64,000 bases of DNA from Azospirillum sp. B4 (GTDB taxonomy: Bacteria; Pseudomonadota; Alphaproteobacteria; Azospirillales; Azospirillaceae), in contig NZ_BACU01000637.1 in assembly GCF_000333275.1 (NCBI RefSeq), positions 27,401-91,400 on the forward strand, read 5' to 3'. Position 1 is the first letter of the stretch. Every line of letters begins with the position of its first letter. Below are positions 43,832-52,181 of this stretch, one piece after another. The position numbers and the translations under genes were made by a program. Below the pieces are notes generated by a model that was not told where the DNA came from, made no database searches, and saw only the letters and a program-made list of their open reading frames with translations.

Positions 43832-44590
43832 TCACTGCATCAGCTTGGGCGCCTTGACATCGCCCGGTCCACCCTCGGGCAGGATGCCCAGGCGGCGGGC
43901 CACTTCCTGGTAGGCCTCTTCGACCTTGCCCAGATCCTGGCGGAAGCGGTCCTTGTCCAACTTTTCGTTGGTCTTGATGTCCCACAGGCGGCAATTGTCC
44001 GGGCTGATCTCATCAGCCAGGATGATGCGCATCTCATCGTTTTCCCACAGGCGGCCGAACTCCACCTTGAAGTCCACCAGCTTCAGGCCCGTGCCCAGGA
44101 ACAGGCCGGACAGGTAGTCGTTGATGCGCAGGCTGAGCGACAACATGTCATCCAGGTCCTGGGGCCCCGCCCAGCCGAAGGCGGTGATGTGCTCCTCCGA
44201 CACCATGGGGCAGCCCAGTTCGTCGGACTTGTAATAGAACTCGATGATGGAGCGGGGCAGCTGCGTGCCCTCCGGAATGCCGAAGCGCTTGCTGAGCGAG
44301 CCGGCGGCGACATTGCGCACCACCACCTCGACCGGGATGATCTCCACCTCGCGCACCAGCTGCTCACGCATGTTCAGGCGGCGGACGAAATGGGTGGGCA
44401 CCCCCATCTCGCCCAGGCGGGTCATCAGGTATTCGGAGATGCGGTTGTTCAGCACACCCTTGCCGGTGATGACGCCCTTCTTGTGTTCATGGGACGTATC
44501 ATCCTTGAAGTACTGAACCAGCGTGCCGGGCTCAGGCCCCTCAAACAGGTCTTTGGCCTTGCCTTCATAGATCCGTCGGCGTCGAGACAT
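43832..44590 (-). CDS. purC: SAICAR synthase
   Basis: 252 residues from the ATG at 44590. Condenses CAIR with aspartate in purine synthesis. It starts [33 protein letters not shown] (ATP-grasp-like glycine loop), has [19 protein letters not shown] and the signature [34 protein letters not shown]. Pathway neighbours purS and purB are close, so this is a pur cluster interrupted by unrelated genes. Confidence 0.96.
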   Translation of the reverse strand: MSRRRRIYEGKAKDLFEGPEPGTLVQYFKDDTSHEHKKGVITGKGVLNNRISEYLMTRLGEMGVPTHFVRRLNMREQLVREVEIIPVEVVVRNVAAGSLSKRFGIPEGTQLPRSIIEFYYKSDELGCPMVSEEHITAFGWAGPQDLDDMLSLSLRINDYLSGLFLGTGLKLVDFKVEFGRLWENDEMRIILADEISPDNCRLWDIKTNEKLDKDRFRQDLGKVEEAYQEVARRLGILPEGGPGDVKAPKLMQ

Positions 44591-44761
44591 GGGATCACTT
44601 CTTTCGAACGAACGGATGCGGGCGGCATCGGGGGCGCACGCGCATGGCGGAGCGCCCGCCCCCGAGGGACGGCCCTGATGGCCAGGATATAGCAAGCAAT
44701 GGGGTCCTGTACAACGACGGTCCCCCCGCGCCCCACGCCGGCCCCCCATCCAATGACGGAA

Positions 44762-45547
44762 TTAACCCAGATCCAGGTCCTGGAACGGCACCTGGTCCGG
44801 CCGGCCGGCGGCGAAGCGCCAGCGGGGAAGCACCCCGGCGCGGTCCATGGCCGGCAGGGCGATCAGCGAACTGCTGGTGGTTTCGAACGCCCCTTTCCCT
44901 TCAATGGGCGGCGTGACGATGCACAGCGCCTCGCGCGGGTCGTCACCCTCCCCGCTGACCCGGCTGGCCAGCAGCATTTCCCACTCCGCCCCCCAGGAAC
45001 CTGACGAGCGGGCGGCCTCAGGGTCCGGCGCCGGGGCGGCGGCGAACAGGGGACGGTAGCGGCGGGTCCGGGGGCAGTCCGCCGCGTTCAGGCCCTTGGC
45101 CGTGATCATGGACACCCCCTCGGGAATGGGCGTCACCCGCACACGGGTGCGGCCCGCTTCACCGGCATGGTCCAGCAGCCAGGCGTCGCGGTTGTCGGCC
45201 AGCAGCAGGTTGAAGGGGCGGTAGGCGCGGGTGTCCAGGTCGGACAGCGCCTCCACCGGCGCGTCGGCATCGTCCAGCGCCTCCAGCACCAGTTCCCCGC
45301 GGGAGCGCTTGCCCGCGGCCGGGCCCAGCGTGCCCTCGCGGTTCAGCACGGCGGCCAGCACGCCGCTGTCATTCAGGCCGCACCAGCTGCCGTCCGCCAG
45401 CTCATCCTTGCCGGCCACCACTTCCGGCCGGTCGGGCCAATGGCGGGCGGGGGGCAACCAGGGACGGGTGTTCATCTCGTCCCTGTTGGCGGCGACGATC
45501 AGGGGCCAGGCGTGGCCCGGACGGCGAAGGATTATGACGCTGCACAT
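44762..45547 (-). CDS. NRDE-family (TANGO2-like) protein
   Basis: 261 residues from the ATG at 45547 (the longer frame to 45961 is the shadow of the divergent gene). The family starts with a conserved Cys after Met: MCSVIILRRPG, then LIVAANRDEMNTRPWLPP with the N-R-D-E motif, and SWCGLNDSGVLAAVLNRE. The Cys2 nucleophile and NRDE motif suggest an Ntn-hydrolase-like fold; the biochemical role in bacteria is unknown, and the eukaryotic relative TANGO2 is linked to heme/lipid metabolism. Confidence 0.88.
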   Translation of the reverse strand: MCSVIILRRPGHAWPLIVAANRDEMNTRPWLPPARHWPDRPEVVAGKDELADGSWCGLNDSGVLAAVLNREGTLGPAAGKRSRGELVLEALDDADAPVEALSDLDTRAYRPFNLLLADNRDAWLLDHAGEAGRTRVRVTPIPEGVSMITAKGLNAADCPRTRRYRPLFAAAPAPDPEAARSSGSWGAEWEMLLASRVSGEGDDPREALCIVTPPIEGKGAFETTSSSLIALPAMDRAGVLPRWRFAAGRPDQVPFQDLDLG

Positions 45548-45679
45548 GGAAGGGAATGCCACCTGAGGAAGGAAGGGGCGCCGGATGCCCCGGGGGATGT
45601 AGACCGGATGCGACCACCCGATATATAAGGCTGCCGGGGGAAATCGAAACCACCCAGAGCTGTGCTTCGAGGAATAGCG

Positions 45680-46000
45680 ATGACGACCTTTGACGAACGC
45701 GAACAGGCTTTCGAGGCCAAGTTCAAGCATGACGAGGAACTGCTGTTCCGCATCTATGTCCGCCGCGCCCGCCTGGTTGGCGAGTGGGCCGCGCAGCAGC
45801 TGGGCCTGACGGGCGACGAGGCCGCCGCCTACGCCAGGGAAATGGTGTCGGAAGACCTGAAGGAACCCGGCCACCAGGACATCCTGGCCCGTATCCTGGC
45901 CGACTTCACCGCCAAGGGCGTCGACATCTCCGCCCACCGCGTGGAGAAGGAGATGGAGCACACGCTGGAAGTGGCCCGCCAGCAGTTGATGACCGCCTGA
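45680..46000 (+). CDS. DUF1476 protein, F1-ATPase zeta inhibitor subunit
   Basis: 106 residues from the ATG at 45680, GAGGAA 8 bases upstream. All helical: MTTFDEREQAFEAKFKHDEELLFRIYVRRARLVGEWAA, then LGLTGDEAAAYAREMV. This family is the alphaproteobacterial zeta subunit, whose N-terminal segment inserts into the F1 catalytic interface and blocks ATP hydrolysis (as shown in Paracoccus). Its presence supports the alphaproteobacterial assignment. Stand-alone gene with its own terminator. Confidence 0.92.
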   Translation: MTTFDEREQAFEAKFKHDEELLFRIYVRRARLVGEWAAQQLGLTGDEAAAYAREMVSEDLKEPGHQDILARILADFTAKGVDISAHRVEKEMEHTLEVARQQLMTA

Positions 46001-46026
46001 TTTCCCGCAAGTCAGCGGAATTAAAA

Positions 46027-46060
46027 AAGGGGCGGCCCCAGGCGGGAGCGCCCCTTTTTC
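46027..46060. terminator. Bidirectional rho-independent terminator
   Basis: AAAGGGGCG, loop, CGCCCCTTTTT with an A-run on the left and a T-run on the right, so it can serve both the zeta subunit gene (plus) and purB (minus). It lies between their convergent ends. Confidence 0.87.
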
Positions 46061-46105
46061 ATTGGATCGGGGGCAGGCGCCGTTTCGCGCCAGCCCCCAT
46101 TTCCT

Positions 46106-47401
46106 TCATTCCCCAAACACGCGCCTGAACACCGTGTCCACATGCTTGGTGTGGTATTCCAGGTCGAAGACGCCGTCGATCTGCTCCGCCGTCATGTGTT
46201 GGCCCACGTCGGCGTCGGCCTTCAGCAGGGTGCGGAAGTCCTTGCCCTCCAGCCACACCGGCATGGCGTTGCGCTGCACGGCGCGGTAGGCATCCTCACG
46301 GCTCATGCCCGCCTGGGTCAGGGCCAGCAGGATGCGCTGGCTGTTGTGCAGGCCGCCCAGCATGTCCAGGTTGCGCTGCATGCCCTCGGGATAGACCACC
46401 AGCTTGTCGATCATGCCGGTCAGGCGCGACAGGGCGAAGTCCAGCGCGATGGTGGCGTCGGGGGCGATGACGCGCTCCACCGACGAATGGCTGATGTCGC
46501 GCTCATGCCACAGGGTCACGTTCTCCAGCGCCGGCACCACATGGCTGCGGATCAGGCGGGACAAGCCCGACAGGTTTTCCGACAGCACCGGGTTGCGCTT
46601 GTGCGGCATGGCCGACGAGCCCTTCTGGCCCGGGCTGAAATATTCCTCGGCCTCGCGCACTTCGCTGCGCTGCAGGTGGCGCACCTCGGTGGCCAGGTTG
46701 TCGATGCTGGCGGCGATGACGGCCAGCACGGCGAAGTACATGGCGTGGCGGTCGCGCGGAATGACCTGGGTGGACATGGGCTCCACCGCCAGGCCCAGCT
46801 TCGCCGCCACATGCTCCTCCACCCGGGGGTCGATGTTGGCGAAGGTGCCGACGGCGCCCGAGATGGCGCAGGTGGCGATCTCATCCCGGGCGGCGGCCAG
46901 GCGGTCACGTCCGCGCTTGAAGGCGGCGTAGTGGCCGGCCAGCTTCAGGCCGAAGGTCACCGGCTCGGCATGGATGCCGTGGCTGCGGCCGATGGTGGCG
47001 GTGTACTTGTGCTCCAGCGCACGGCGCTTCAGGGCCGCCAGCAGGGCGTCCATGTCCGCCAGCAGCAGGTCGGTCGCCTCCTTCAGCTGCACCGCCAGGC
47101 AGGTGTCCAGCACGTCGCTGGAGGTCATGCCCTGGTGGACGAAGCGGGCCTCGGGGCCGACATGCTCCGCCAGGTTGGTCAGGAAGGCGATGACGTCGTG
47201 CTTGGTCTCGCGCTCGATCTCATCGATGCGGGCCACGTCCCACTTGGCGCGTTCCCATACCGCGGCGGCGGCCTCCTTGGGGATGACGCCCAACTCGGCC
47301 TGCGCGTCGCAAGCGTGGGCCTCGATCTCGAACCAGATGCGGAACCGGTTCTCCGGTTCCCAGATCTTGACCATCTGGGGGCGGCTGTAGCGCGGAATCA
47401 T
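46106..47401 (-). CDS. purB: Adenylosuccinate lyase
   Basis: 431 residues from the ATG at 47401. Acts twice in purine synthesis (SAICAR and adenylosuccinate cleavage). Signatures: MIPRYSRPQMVKIWEPENRFRIWFEIEAHA, HDVIAFLTNLAEHVG, TSSDVLDT, GRSHGIHAEPVTFG with the catalytic His, and the mobile loop GSSAMPHKRNPVLSENLSGL with the catalytic Ser. It terminates at the bidirectional terminator shared with the zeta subunit gene. Confidence 0.97.
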   Translation of the reverse strand: MIPRYSRPQMVKIWEPENRFRIWFEIEAHACDAQAELGVIPKEAAAAVWERAKWDVARIDEIERETKHDVIAFLTNLAEHVGPEARFVHQGMTSSDVLDTCLAVQLKEATDLLLADMDALLAALKRRALEHKYTATIGRSHGIHAEPVTFGLKLAGHYAAFKRGRDRLAAARDEIATCAISGAVGTFANIDPRVEEHVAAKLGLAVEPMSTQVIPRDRHAMYFAVLAVIAASIDNLATEVRHLQRSEVREAEEYFSPGQKGSSAMPHKRNPVLSENLSGLSRLIRSHVVPALENVTLWHERDISHSSVERVIAPDATIALDFALSRLTGMIDKLVVYPEGMQRNLDMLGGLHNSQRILLALTQAGMSREDAYRAVQRNAMPVWLEGKDFRTLLKADADVGQHMTAEQIDGVFDLEYHTKHVDTVFRRVFGE

Positions 47402-47512
47402 GGGGCGGCGCCTCGGTAAAGGGGGTGCTGATGGCGCCGGACCATACGGGCGTGCCACGCCCTTGACCAGTGCAAGGGGTGCAAGGGCAGGGTGCTGCCA
47501 TGATGACGGCGG

Positions 47513-47728
47513 CTACCGGCCCGCCAGGTCGCGGCGACGCCACTCGTCCGCCGCCTCGCCCATCGTCCGCCCCACGGCGGACTTCATCCAGGCCATGAAG
47601 GGCCGGTCGAACCTGAAATGGTCGCCGCATTCCCGGCGGAAGAAGCGGCGTACGTTCTGGGTGCCGCGATAGGTGCCGTCGATCGGCGTATCGCGGCTGA
47701 TCGGGTCCGCGTGCCAGTCGAACGCCAT
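47513..47728 (-). CDS. DUF6434-like small protein
   Basis: 71 residues from the ATG at 47728 (47740 also possible). Sequence MAFDWHADPISRDTPIDGTYRGTQNVRRFFRRECGDHFRFDRPFMAWMKSAVGRTMGEAADEW matches the small DUF6434 pattern (F-x-W, then T-Q-N-V-R-R-F-F, G-x-x-F-x-F, F-M-x-W-M-K). Such proteins often follow SAP- or DNA-binding-type proteins, but the function is unknown. Third in a minus-strand group behind fur and a Cys-rich small protein. Confidence 0.72.
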   Translation of the reverse strand: MAFDWHADPISRDTPIDGTYRGTQNVRRFFRRECGDHFRFDRPFMAWMKSAVGRTMGEAADEWRRRDLAGR

Positions 47729-47750
47729 GGGGGCCGCCACCCGTTCCGAT

Positions 47751-47957
47751 TCAGTGCCGCGGGCCGTCGTGCACCCAACCGGTCACCATGGCCATGACCT
47801 CCGGCGGCAGGTCGCAGGCGCTGGGGTGGTGCCACCGGTAGACGGCGATGGCGGCTTCCAGGCAGAACTTCTCCGGCTGGCCCCGGCCGCGCATCTCCTG
47901 GTACGCCCGCACGACGGCGGGACGGCAACAGTCGGACGTGTCTCCACGGCAGCCCAT
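47751..47957 (-). CDS. Cys-rich small protein downstream of fur, unknown
   Basis: 68 residues. The N-terminus MGCRGDTSDCCRPAVVRAY has three cysteines, with a fourth in EKFCLEAAIAVYRWHHP and a fifth in SACDLPPEV; a HH pair and terminal GWVHDGPRH add possible metal ligands. It starts 25 bp after the fur stop codon, so it is probably co-transcribed. The family is recognisable as a conserved small alphaproteobacterial protein only by general pattern; a metal-related role is a guess from Cys/His content and context. Confidence 0.65.
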   Translation of the reverse strand: MGCRGDTSDCCRPAVVRAYQEMRGRGQPEKFCLEAAIAVYRWHHPSACDLPPEVMAMVTGWVHDGPRH

Positions 47958-47982
47958 GGGGCCGACCCCTTTCCTGGTGACC

Positions 47983-48405
47983 TTACGATCGCTTGGCGCG
48001 GTTCAGGGGCACGCCATACAGCTCCAGGCGATGGCCGATCAGCTCATAGCCCAGTTCAGCCGCCACCTTCTCCTTAAGGCGCTCCAGCTCCTCACTGCGG
48101 AATTCGATCACCTCGCCTGACTGCAGGTCGATCAGGTGGTGGTGGTGCTCATCCCGGATCTCCTCGTACCGGGCGCGGCCGTCGCCGAAGTCCAGACGTT
48201 CGATGACGTTGGCTTCCTCGAACAGGCGCATGGTGCGGTACACGGTGGCGATGGAGATGTTGGGGTCGATCTCCACGGCGCGGCGGTAAACCTGCTCCAC
48301 ATCCGGGTGGTCCATGGCCTCCGACAGCACGCGGCTGATCACCCGCCGCTGCTCGGTCATCTTGAGGCCCTTCTGGATGCAAAGCTGTTCAAGACGCGAT
48401 GGCAT
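47983..48405 (-). CDS. fur: Fur-family metal-responsive regulator
   Basis: 140 residues. Winged helix: LKMTEQRRVISRVLSEAMDHPDVEQVYRRAVEIDPNISIATVYRTMRLFEEANVIERLDFGDG. The metal/dimer domain has RDEHHHHLIDLQSGEVIEFRSEELERLKE. The C-terminal CxxC pairs of E. coli Fur are absent, as in alphaproteobacterial Fur/Mur proteins that respond to manganese or iron. Irr is less likely because no heme-regulatory Cys-Pro is seen. The upstream 70 bp is AT-rich and may hold an autoregulated promoter. Confidence 0.9.
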   Translation of the reverse strand: MPSRLEQLCIQKGLKMTEQRRVISRVLSEAMDHPDVEQVYRRAVEIDPNISIATVYRTMRLFEEANVIERLDFGDGRARYEEIRDEHHHHLIDLQSGEVIEFRSEELERLKEKVAAELGYELIGHRLELYGVPLNRAKRS

Positions 48406-48567
48406 GGGGACGCTCCCGAAATCGGAAAAGGTGAACCGGCCGCCCGTGAAGGCGGAAAACTATAAACATTCTAAACCGACCGGCCGCCCGCGTTCGAGTG
48501 GAATCGAGTGCAGGGCTGCCGATGTTTCGTCGCATGAAACGAACCACGAGCAAAGAGTGCATCCGAA

Positions 48568-48921
48568 CTAGAGGGGCCCAATGACATCCAGCAGGCGGTC
48601 CAGCGCCGCCTCGTCCAGCTTGGACACCCGCTGGGCCAGACGGTTGGCGACCAGCGTGGCCTTTGGCGACAGGCCGCTGGTATCCACCACCACCCGGGGG
48701 TCGGACATCTGGGCCAGGCGCTCCATCTCCTCCGCCTCGTCCCAGATGATGCCGAAATAGCCGCAGATCTGGCGCACCAGCATGGGCGACGGCGTGCCCT
48801 TGCGGCCATGCTCCAGGGCCGAGAGGTAAGCCGATGAGATGTGCAGCGCCGCCGCCATGTCCTTCAGCGCCAGGCCGTGCTGTTCCCGCAGCTGCCGCAT
48901 CCGCAGGCCGAAAGGCGTCAT
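48568..48921 (-). CDS. XRE-family helix-turn-helix regulator
   Basis: 117 residues. N-terminal HTH_3 domain (about 4-62): FGLRMRQLREQHGLALKDMAAALHISSAYLSALEHGRKGTPSPMLVRQIC. The C-terminal half (FGIIWDEAEEMERLAQMSDPRVVVDTSGLSPKATLVANRLAQ) is a conserved partner domain in alphaproteobacteria. Its ATG overlaps the smr stop by 4 bp, so it is last in the Tim44-mltA-smr-xre group. Target genes are unknown. Confidence 0.92.
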   Translation of the reverse strand: MTPFGLRMRQLREQHGLALKDMAAALHISSAYLSALEHGRKGTPSPMLVRQICGYFGIIWDEAEEMERLAQMSDPRVVVDTSGLSPKATLVANRLAQRVSKLDEAALDRLLDVIGPL

Positions 48922-49499
48922 GGGCGCTGCCGCTTCAGCAGGACGTACAGCGCCCCGCCGCCGCCGTGCTGCGGCTGGGCCTGGCGGATGGCCAGGACGA
49001 GGGGGCGCAAGGGCGCCTCCCCCAACCAGCGGGGCACGGCCACGCGCAGGATGCCCTTCTCCCGATCAGTACCCAGATGCGCGCCGCCGGAACCCTTGCC
49101 GGTGATGACCAGCAGGGTGCGACGGCCCTCGCGATGGGCGCGGGCGACGAAAGCGTTGAGCGCGCCGTGCGCCTCCGCCTGGGTCATGCCGTGCAGGTCC
49201 AGCCGACCGTCGATGACCAGTTGCCCCCGGCGCAGGCGGTCGTCGGTGCGGCGATCCAGGCCGGCGCGGGCGCCGAACACCAGCGGCGGATGAGTCAGCG
49301 GGGCCGCGGGCGCGGGCTTGGCCGCCGGCGCCACGGGCGGAGCCGATGGTGTCGCGGCCGCGGCCTCCACCGGCGCCGGAGGAGCAAGCGGCGGCGGGGG
49401 CGGCAAAGGGCCGCCGCGCCGCAGGGGGGCGGCGTCGCGCATCACCTCCCGCCACAGCCGGATCTCCTCCGATGTCGGGCTGCGGCGCTGCCGGCTCAT
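48918..49499 (-). CDS. Smr-domain protein
   Basis: 193 residues. A long Pro/Ala-rich disordered region (about 28-75) follows a short helix. The Smr domain (about 95-190) has IDGRLDLHGMTQAEAHGALNAFVARAHREGRRTLLVITGKGSGG, with LDLHG and TGKG the putative nucleic-acid-cleaving motifs. Overlaps both neighbours by 4 bp (mltA stop, xre start). Small Smr proteins are nucleases or ribosome-rescue factors in other bacteria; the role here is not shown. Confidence 0.92.
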   Translation of the reverse strand: MSRQRRSPTSEEIRLWREVMRDAAPLRRGGPLPPPPPLAPPAPVEAAAATPSAPPVAPAAKPAPAAPLTHPPLVFGARAGLDRRTDDRLRRGQLVIDGRLDLHGMTQAEAHGALNAFVARAHREGRRTLLVITGKGSGGAHLGTDREKGILRVAVPRWLGEAPLRPLVLAIRQAQPQHGGGGALYVLLKRQRP

Positions 49500-50737
49500 G
49501 AAGAGGGACCCGTGGGGGCCGTGATGTTGGGCGGCGCCACCGTGCGCGGCAGCAGCAGCCAGTAGCCGCCCCGGCTTTTCATCAGGCCGGCGCGATTCTC
49601 CGCCTCAGGGCCGTGGCCCCAGAACACATCGCCGCGGACCGGCCCCTGGATGGCGCCGCCGGTATCCTGGGCCACCAGCAGGCGGGACAGGCGCTTGTCG
49701 CCGTCCTCCGGATCGGTCACGTCCAGCCAGACGGGCAGGCCGTAGGGGATGTGGGTATGGTCCACCGCCAGCGAGCGGCCGGGCGTCAGGGCCACGCCCT
49801 CGGCACCCAGGGGGCCGTCGCCCTCCAGCGCCCGGAAGAAGACGTAGGACGGGTTGCCCTCCATGGTGGCCTGGGCCTGGCCGGGGTTGGCGGCCAGCCA
49901 GGCGCGGATGGACTGCATGGTGACGGCGTCGCGCTCCAGCTTGCCGTCCGCCACCATCTGGCGGCCGATGGCGACGTAGGGCCAGCCGTTCTGCCCGTCA
50001 TAGGCCACGCGCATCTCGCCCCCGCCCTCCAGCACCACCCGGCCGGAGCCCTGGATGTGCAGGAAGAAGGCGTCGATGGCGTCGTCCAGCCACACCAGCT
50101 CCAGCCCCTTGCCCGTCAGCGCGCCGGCGTTGATGCGGCGGCGATCCTCATAGGGCTTCAGCTTGCCGTCCGTCACCCGGCCGGCGATGCGCTGGCCCTT
50201 CAGGCTGTCGCGGAACTCACCCAGGTCCGCCATCACCAGGTCGGGAGGACGGCGATAAAGCGGCACGGTGTAGCGCCCGTGGCGGGTGCGGCTGCCGCGC
50301 AGCTCCGCCTCGTAATAGCCGGTGAACAGGCCGTCAGGGTTGCCGTTGTCGGTGGCGCGCCAGGGCTGGAACCAGCGTTCCAGGGCGGCCCGCGCCATGG
50401 CCTCGTTGCCGGGCGGCAGGTTCTTCAGGGCGGAACAGGGGGCGTTCCAGTCCTGCGGCTTGCCGGCCACGCCCGTTGTCTCGCGCAACAGCTTGTCGCA
50501 GGAGCGCAGCAGGGCGGGCAACGCCTCCACCACCCTGTCGGCCTGCCACCCCGGCAGGTCGGCGAAGCTGGCCGGCTGCAGCACCAGCTTCGCGCCCGGC
50601 GCCGGCACCGGGGGGGCCGGTGGCTCCTCGCTGGTGAACAGGGAACAGGCGGTGGTCAGCAGCAACAGGGCGCCCATAACGCCGCGCGCCGCGCGGGCGA
50701 GAACAGGCCGGCACGGCATGGGCAAGGGCATCCTCAC
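49496..50737 (-). CDS. mltA: Membrane-bound lytic murein transglycosylase A
   Basis: 413 residues. Lipoprotein signal with lipobox LTTAC (Cys31), so outer-membrane anchored. The MltA domain includes DGLFTGYYEAELRGS and YEDRRRINAGALTGKGLELVWLDD, followed by the 3D domain with VAQDTGGAIQGPVRGDVFWG, which holds the catalytic Asp. It cleaves peptidoglycan to 1,6-anhydro products. The gene order Tim44-mltA-smr is standard in alphaproteobacteria. Confidence 0.95.
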   Translation of the reverse strand: MRMPLPMPCRPVLARAARGVMGALLLLTTACSLFTSEEPPAPPVPAPGAKLVLQPASFADLPGWQADRVVEALPALLRSCDKLLRETTGVAGKPQDWNAPCSALKNLPPGNEAMARAALERWFQPWRATDNGNPDGLFTGYYEAELRGSRTRHGRYTVPLYRRPPDLVMADLGEFRDSLKGQRIAGRVTDGKLKPYEDRRRINAGALTGKGLELVWLDDAIDAFFLHIQGSGRVVLEGGGEMRVAYDGQNGWPYVAIGRQMVADGKLERDAVTMQSIRAWLAANPGQAQATMEGNPSYVFFRALEGDGPLGAEGVALTPGRSLAVDHTHIPYGLPVWLDVTDPEDGDKRLSRLLVAQDTGGAIQGPVRGDVFWGHGPEAENRAGLMKSRGGYWLLLPRTVAPPNITAPTGPSS

Positions 50738-50818
50738 GAGGCAACGGGGTAGGTCGTGCCGGACCTTAAAACGGATCGCTGCCGGAAGGAAACACCGATG
50801 AGGGGCTTTCGCCCGCGC

Positions 50819-51550
50819 TCAGTGCGGAACGCGGGTTTCGACCAAGCGCCAGTTGGGGTTGGACGACTTCGCGTCGCGGGCGAAGGTCCAGATGTCCACC
50901 ACCTCCATCGGATGGTCGGCATCGCCGTCCACCACCCGGCCCTGGGCGTCGCGGGTCACGTTGGTCTGGTGGGTGATGAATTTCACCGTGCACAGCGCCT
51001 GGCCTTCCAGCAAGCGGGCCTGCACCAGGTCCACGCTGTCGAAGGCCTGGATATGGGCTTCCAGCGTCTCGCCCGCCTGCCGGCGCGCCTCGATGGCGCG
51101 GGTGAAGTCATTGTAGACGGCATCGGCCAGCAATGGCCGCAGGGTGGCGGTGTCGCCCCGGGCGAAGGCGTCGACAATGATGCCGAAGGCGCCCTCGGCC
51201 CCTTTCAGGAAGTGGCGCTCATCGAAACTGGGGTCGACCTGGTGGATGCGGGCGAGGCCGGCATCCAGCGACAGGGGGCCGTCATCGTCGGGCGGCGTGA
51301 CGTCGCGGGCCGTGCCCTCGATCACCTTGCCGGGCATCCCCTGGGGCTGGAAGCGCGGCGGCACCGCGCCCTGGGATGGCCCCTGCGATGGCCCCTGGGA
51401 TGGCGGCGGGGGCGGGGCGGCGGTGAAGGGGTTGGGACGCTCACGCTCCTCCCCCGTCTTGCGGCCCAGCGCCTTGTGAAGCTGATAGGCCAGGAACACG
51501 GCGATCATCGCGAAGATGATGATTTCGAAGAAATAGGTGTTGTCGCCCAT
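50819..51550 (-). CDS. Tim44/TimA-domain protein
   Basis: 243 residues from the ATG at 51550. An N-terminal membrane anchor (DNTYFFEIIIFAMIAVFLAYQL) is followed by a Pro-rich spacer with three QGPS repeats (12-bp DNA repeats near 51365-51400). The Tim44 C-terminal domain runs from about 105 to 243 (FDERHFLKGAEGAFGIIVDAFARGD ... VVDIWTFARDAKSSNPNWRLVETR). It is related to the mitochondrial import motor anchor; in Caulobacter such a protein interacts with membrane proteins, but its role in bacteria is open. First in the mltA-smr-xre group. Confidence 0.92.
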   Translation of the reverse strand: MGDNTYFFEIIIFAMIAVFLAYQLHKALGRKTGEERERPNPFTAAPPPPPSQGPSQGPSQGAVPPRFQPQGMPGKVIEGTARDVTPPDDDGPLSLDAGLARIHQVDPSFDERHFLKGAEGAFGIIVDAFARGDTATLRPLLADAVYNDFTRAIEARRQAGETLEAHIQAFDSVDLVQARLLEGQALCTVKFITHQTNVTRDAQGRVVDGDADHPMEVVDIWTFARDAKSSNPNWRLVETRVPH

Positions 51551-51713
51551 CGCTGACTTCGAACCTCCGGCGCTTGAAATCGAGCCCGGTTCCAGGCCCA
51601 ATCCGACCTGGATACGGGGGCCCCGCCCCACCATGTTAAGACCGGACACCCGTACACTCACCGGGCCGGCCCCTATGCTGTAGATAGGCGGCACCCGCAG
51701 AAAGAGCAAGCCA

Positions 51714-52181
51714 ATGCGCCTTCCCCTTTTCCTCATTGCCTACCTTCTGGTGGAAATCGCCGCCTTCGCCTGGGTTGGGGAAAAGGTGGGCGTCCTGGGC
51801 ACCGTGGCCCTGGTCGTCCTATCCACCGTGGTCGGGCTGTGGCTGGTGCAACGTCAGGGCCTGGACACCCTGCGCAAGGCCGCGGGATTGGGCCCGGGCC
51901 AGGCCCCGGTGGTGGAGGCATGGGACGGCCTGTGCCTGGCCACCGCCGGTCTGCTGTTCGCCGTGCCCGGATTCATCAGCGACCTGGCCGGCCTGGCCCT
52001 GCTGATCCCGCCGGTGCGCCGCGCCCTGCTGGGCCAGGCCCAGCGCCTGTCCGGCACCCGCTTCACCGTGCGCACCGCCGGGGGCGTCCCTCCTGGTGGG
52101 ACGGTGCGCCCCAGCCCCACGGTCATCGATGGCGACTTCGTCGACGTCACCAAGCCGGACCAGCCCCTTCCCCGGGAATGA
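51714..52181 (+). CDS. fxsA: FxsA-family membrane protein
   Basis: 155 residues with three or four hydrophobic segments: LFLIAYLLVEIAAFAWVG (1-20), GTVALVVLSTVVGLWLV (about 28-45) with the following RQGL motif, and DGLCLATAGLLFAVPGFISDLAGLALLIPP, which is the FxsA signature. Family members affect phage exclusion in E. coli when overexpressed; physiological role unknown. Divergent from the Tim44 gene, as is common in alphaproteobacteria. It ends one base before the convergent mutS stop. Confidence 0.93.
   Translation: MRLPLFLIAYLLVEIAAFAWVGEKVGVLGTVALVVLSTVVGLWLVQRQGLDTLRKAAGLGPGQAPVVEAWDGLCLATAGLLFAVPGFISDLAGLALLIPPVRRALLGQAQRLSGTRFTVRTAGGVPPGGTVRPSPTVIDGDFVDVTKPDQPLPRE

Noticed and set aside
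51360-51405. Tandem DNA repeat as a separate element
   Set aside because: The 12-bp repeats encode the in-frame QGPS repeats of the Tim44-domain protein linker.
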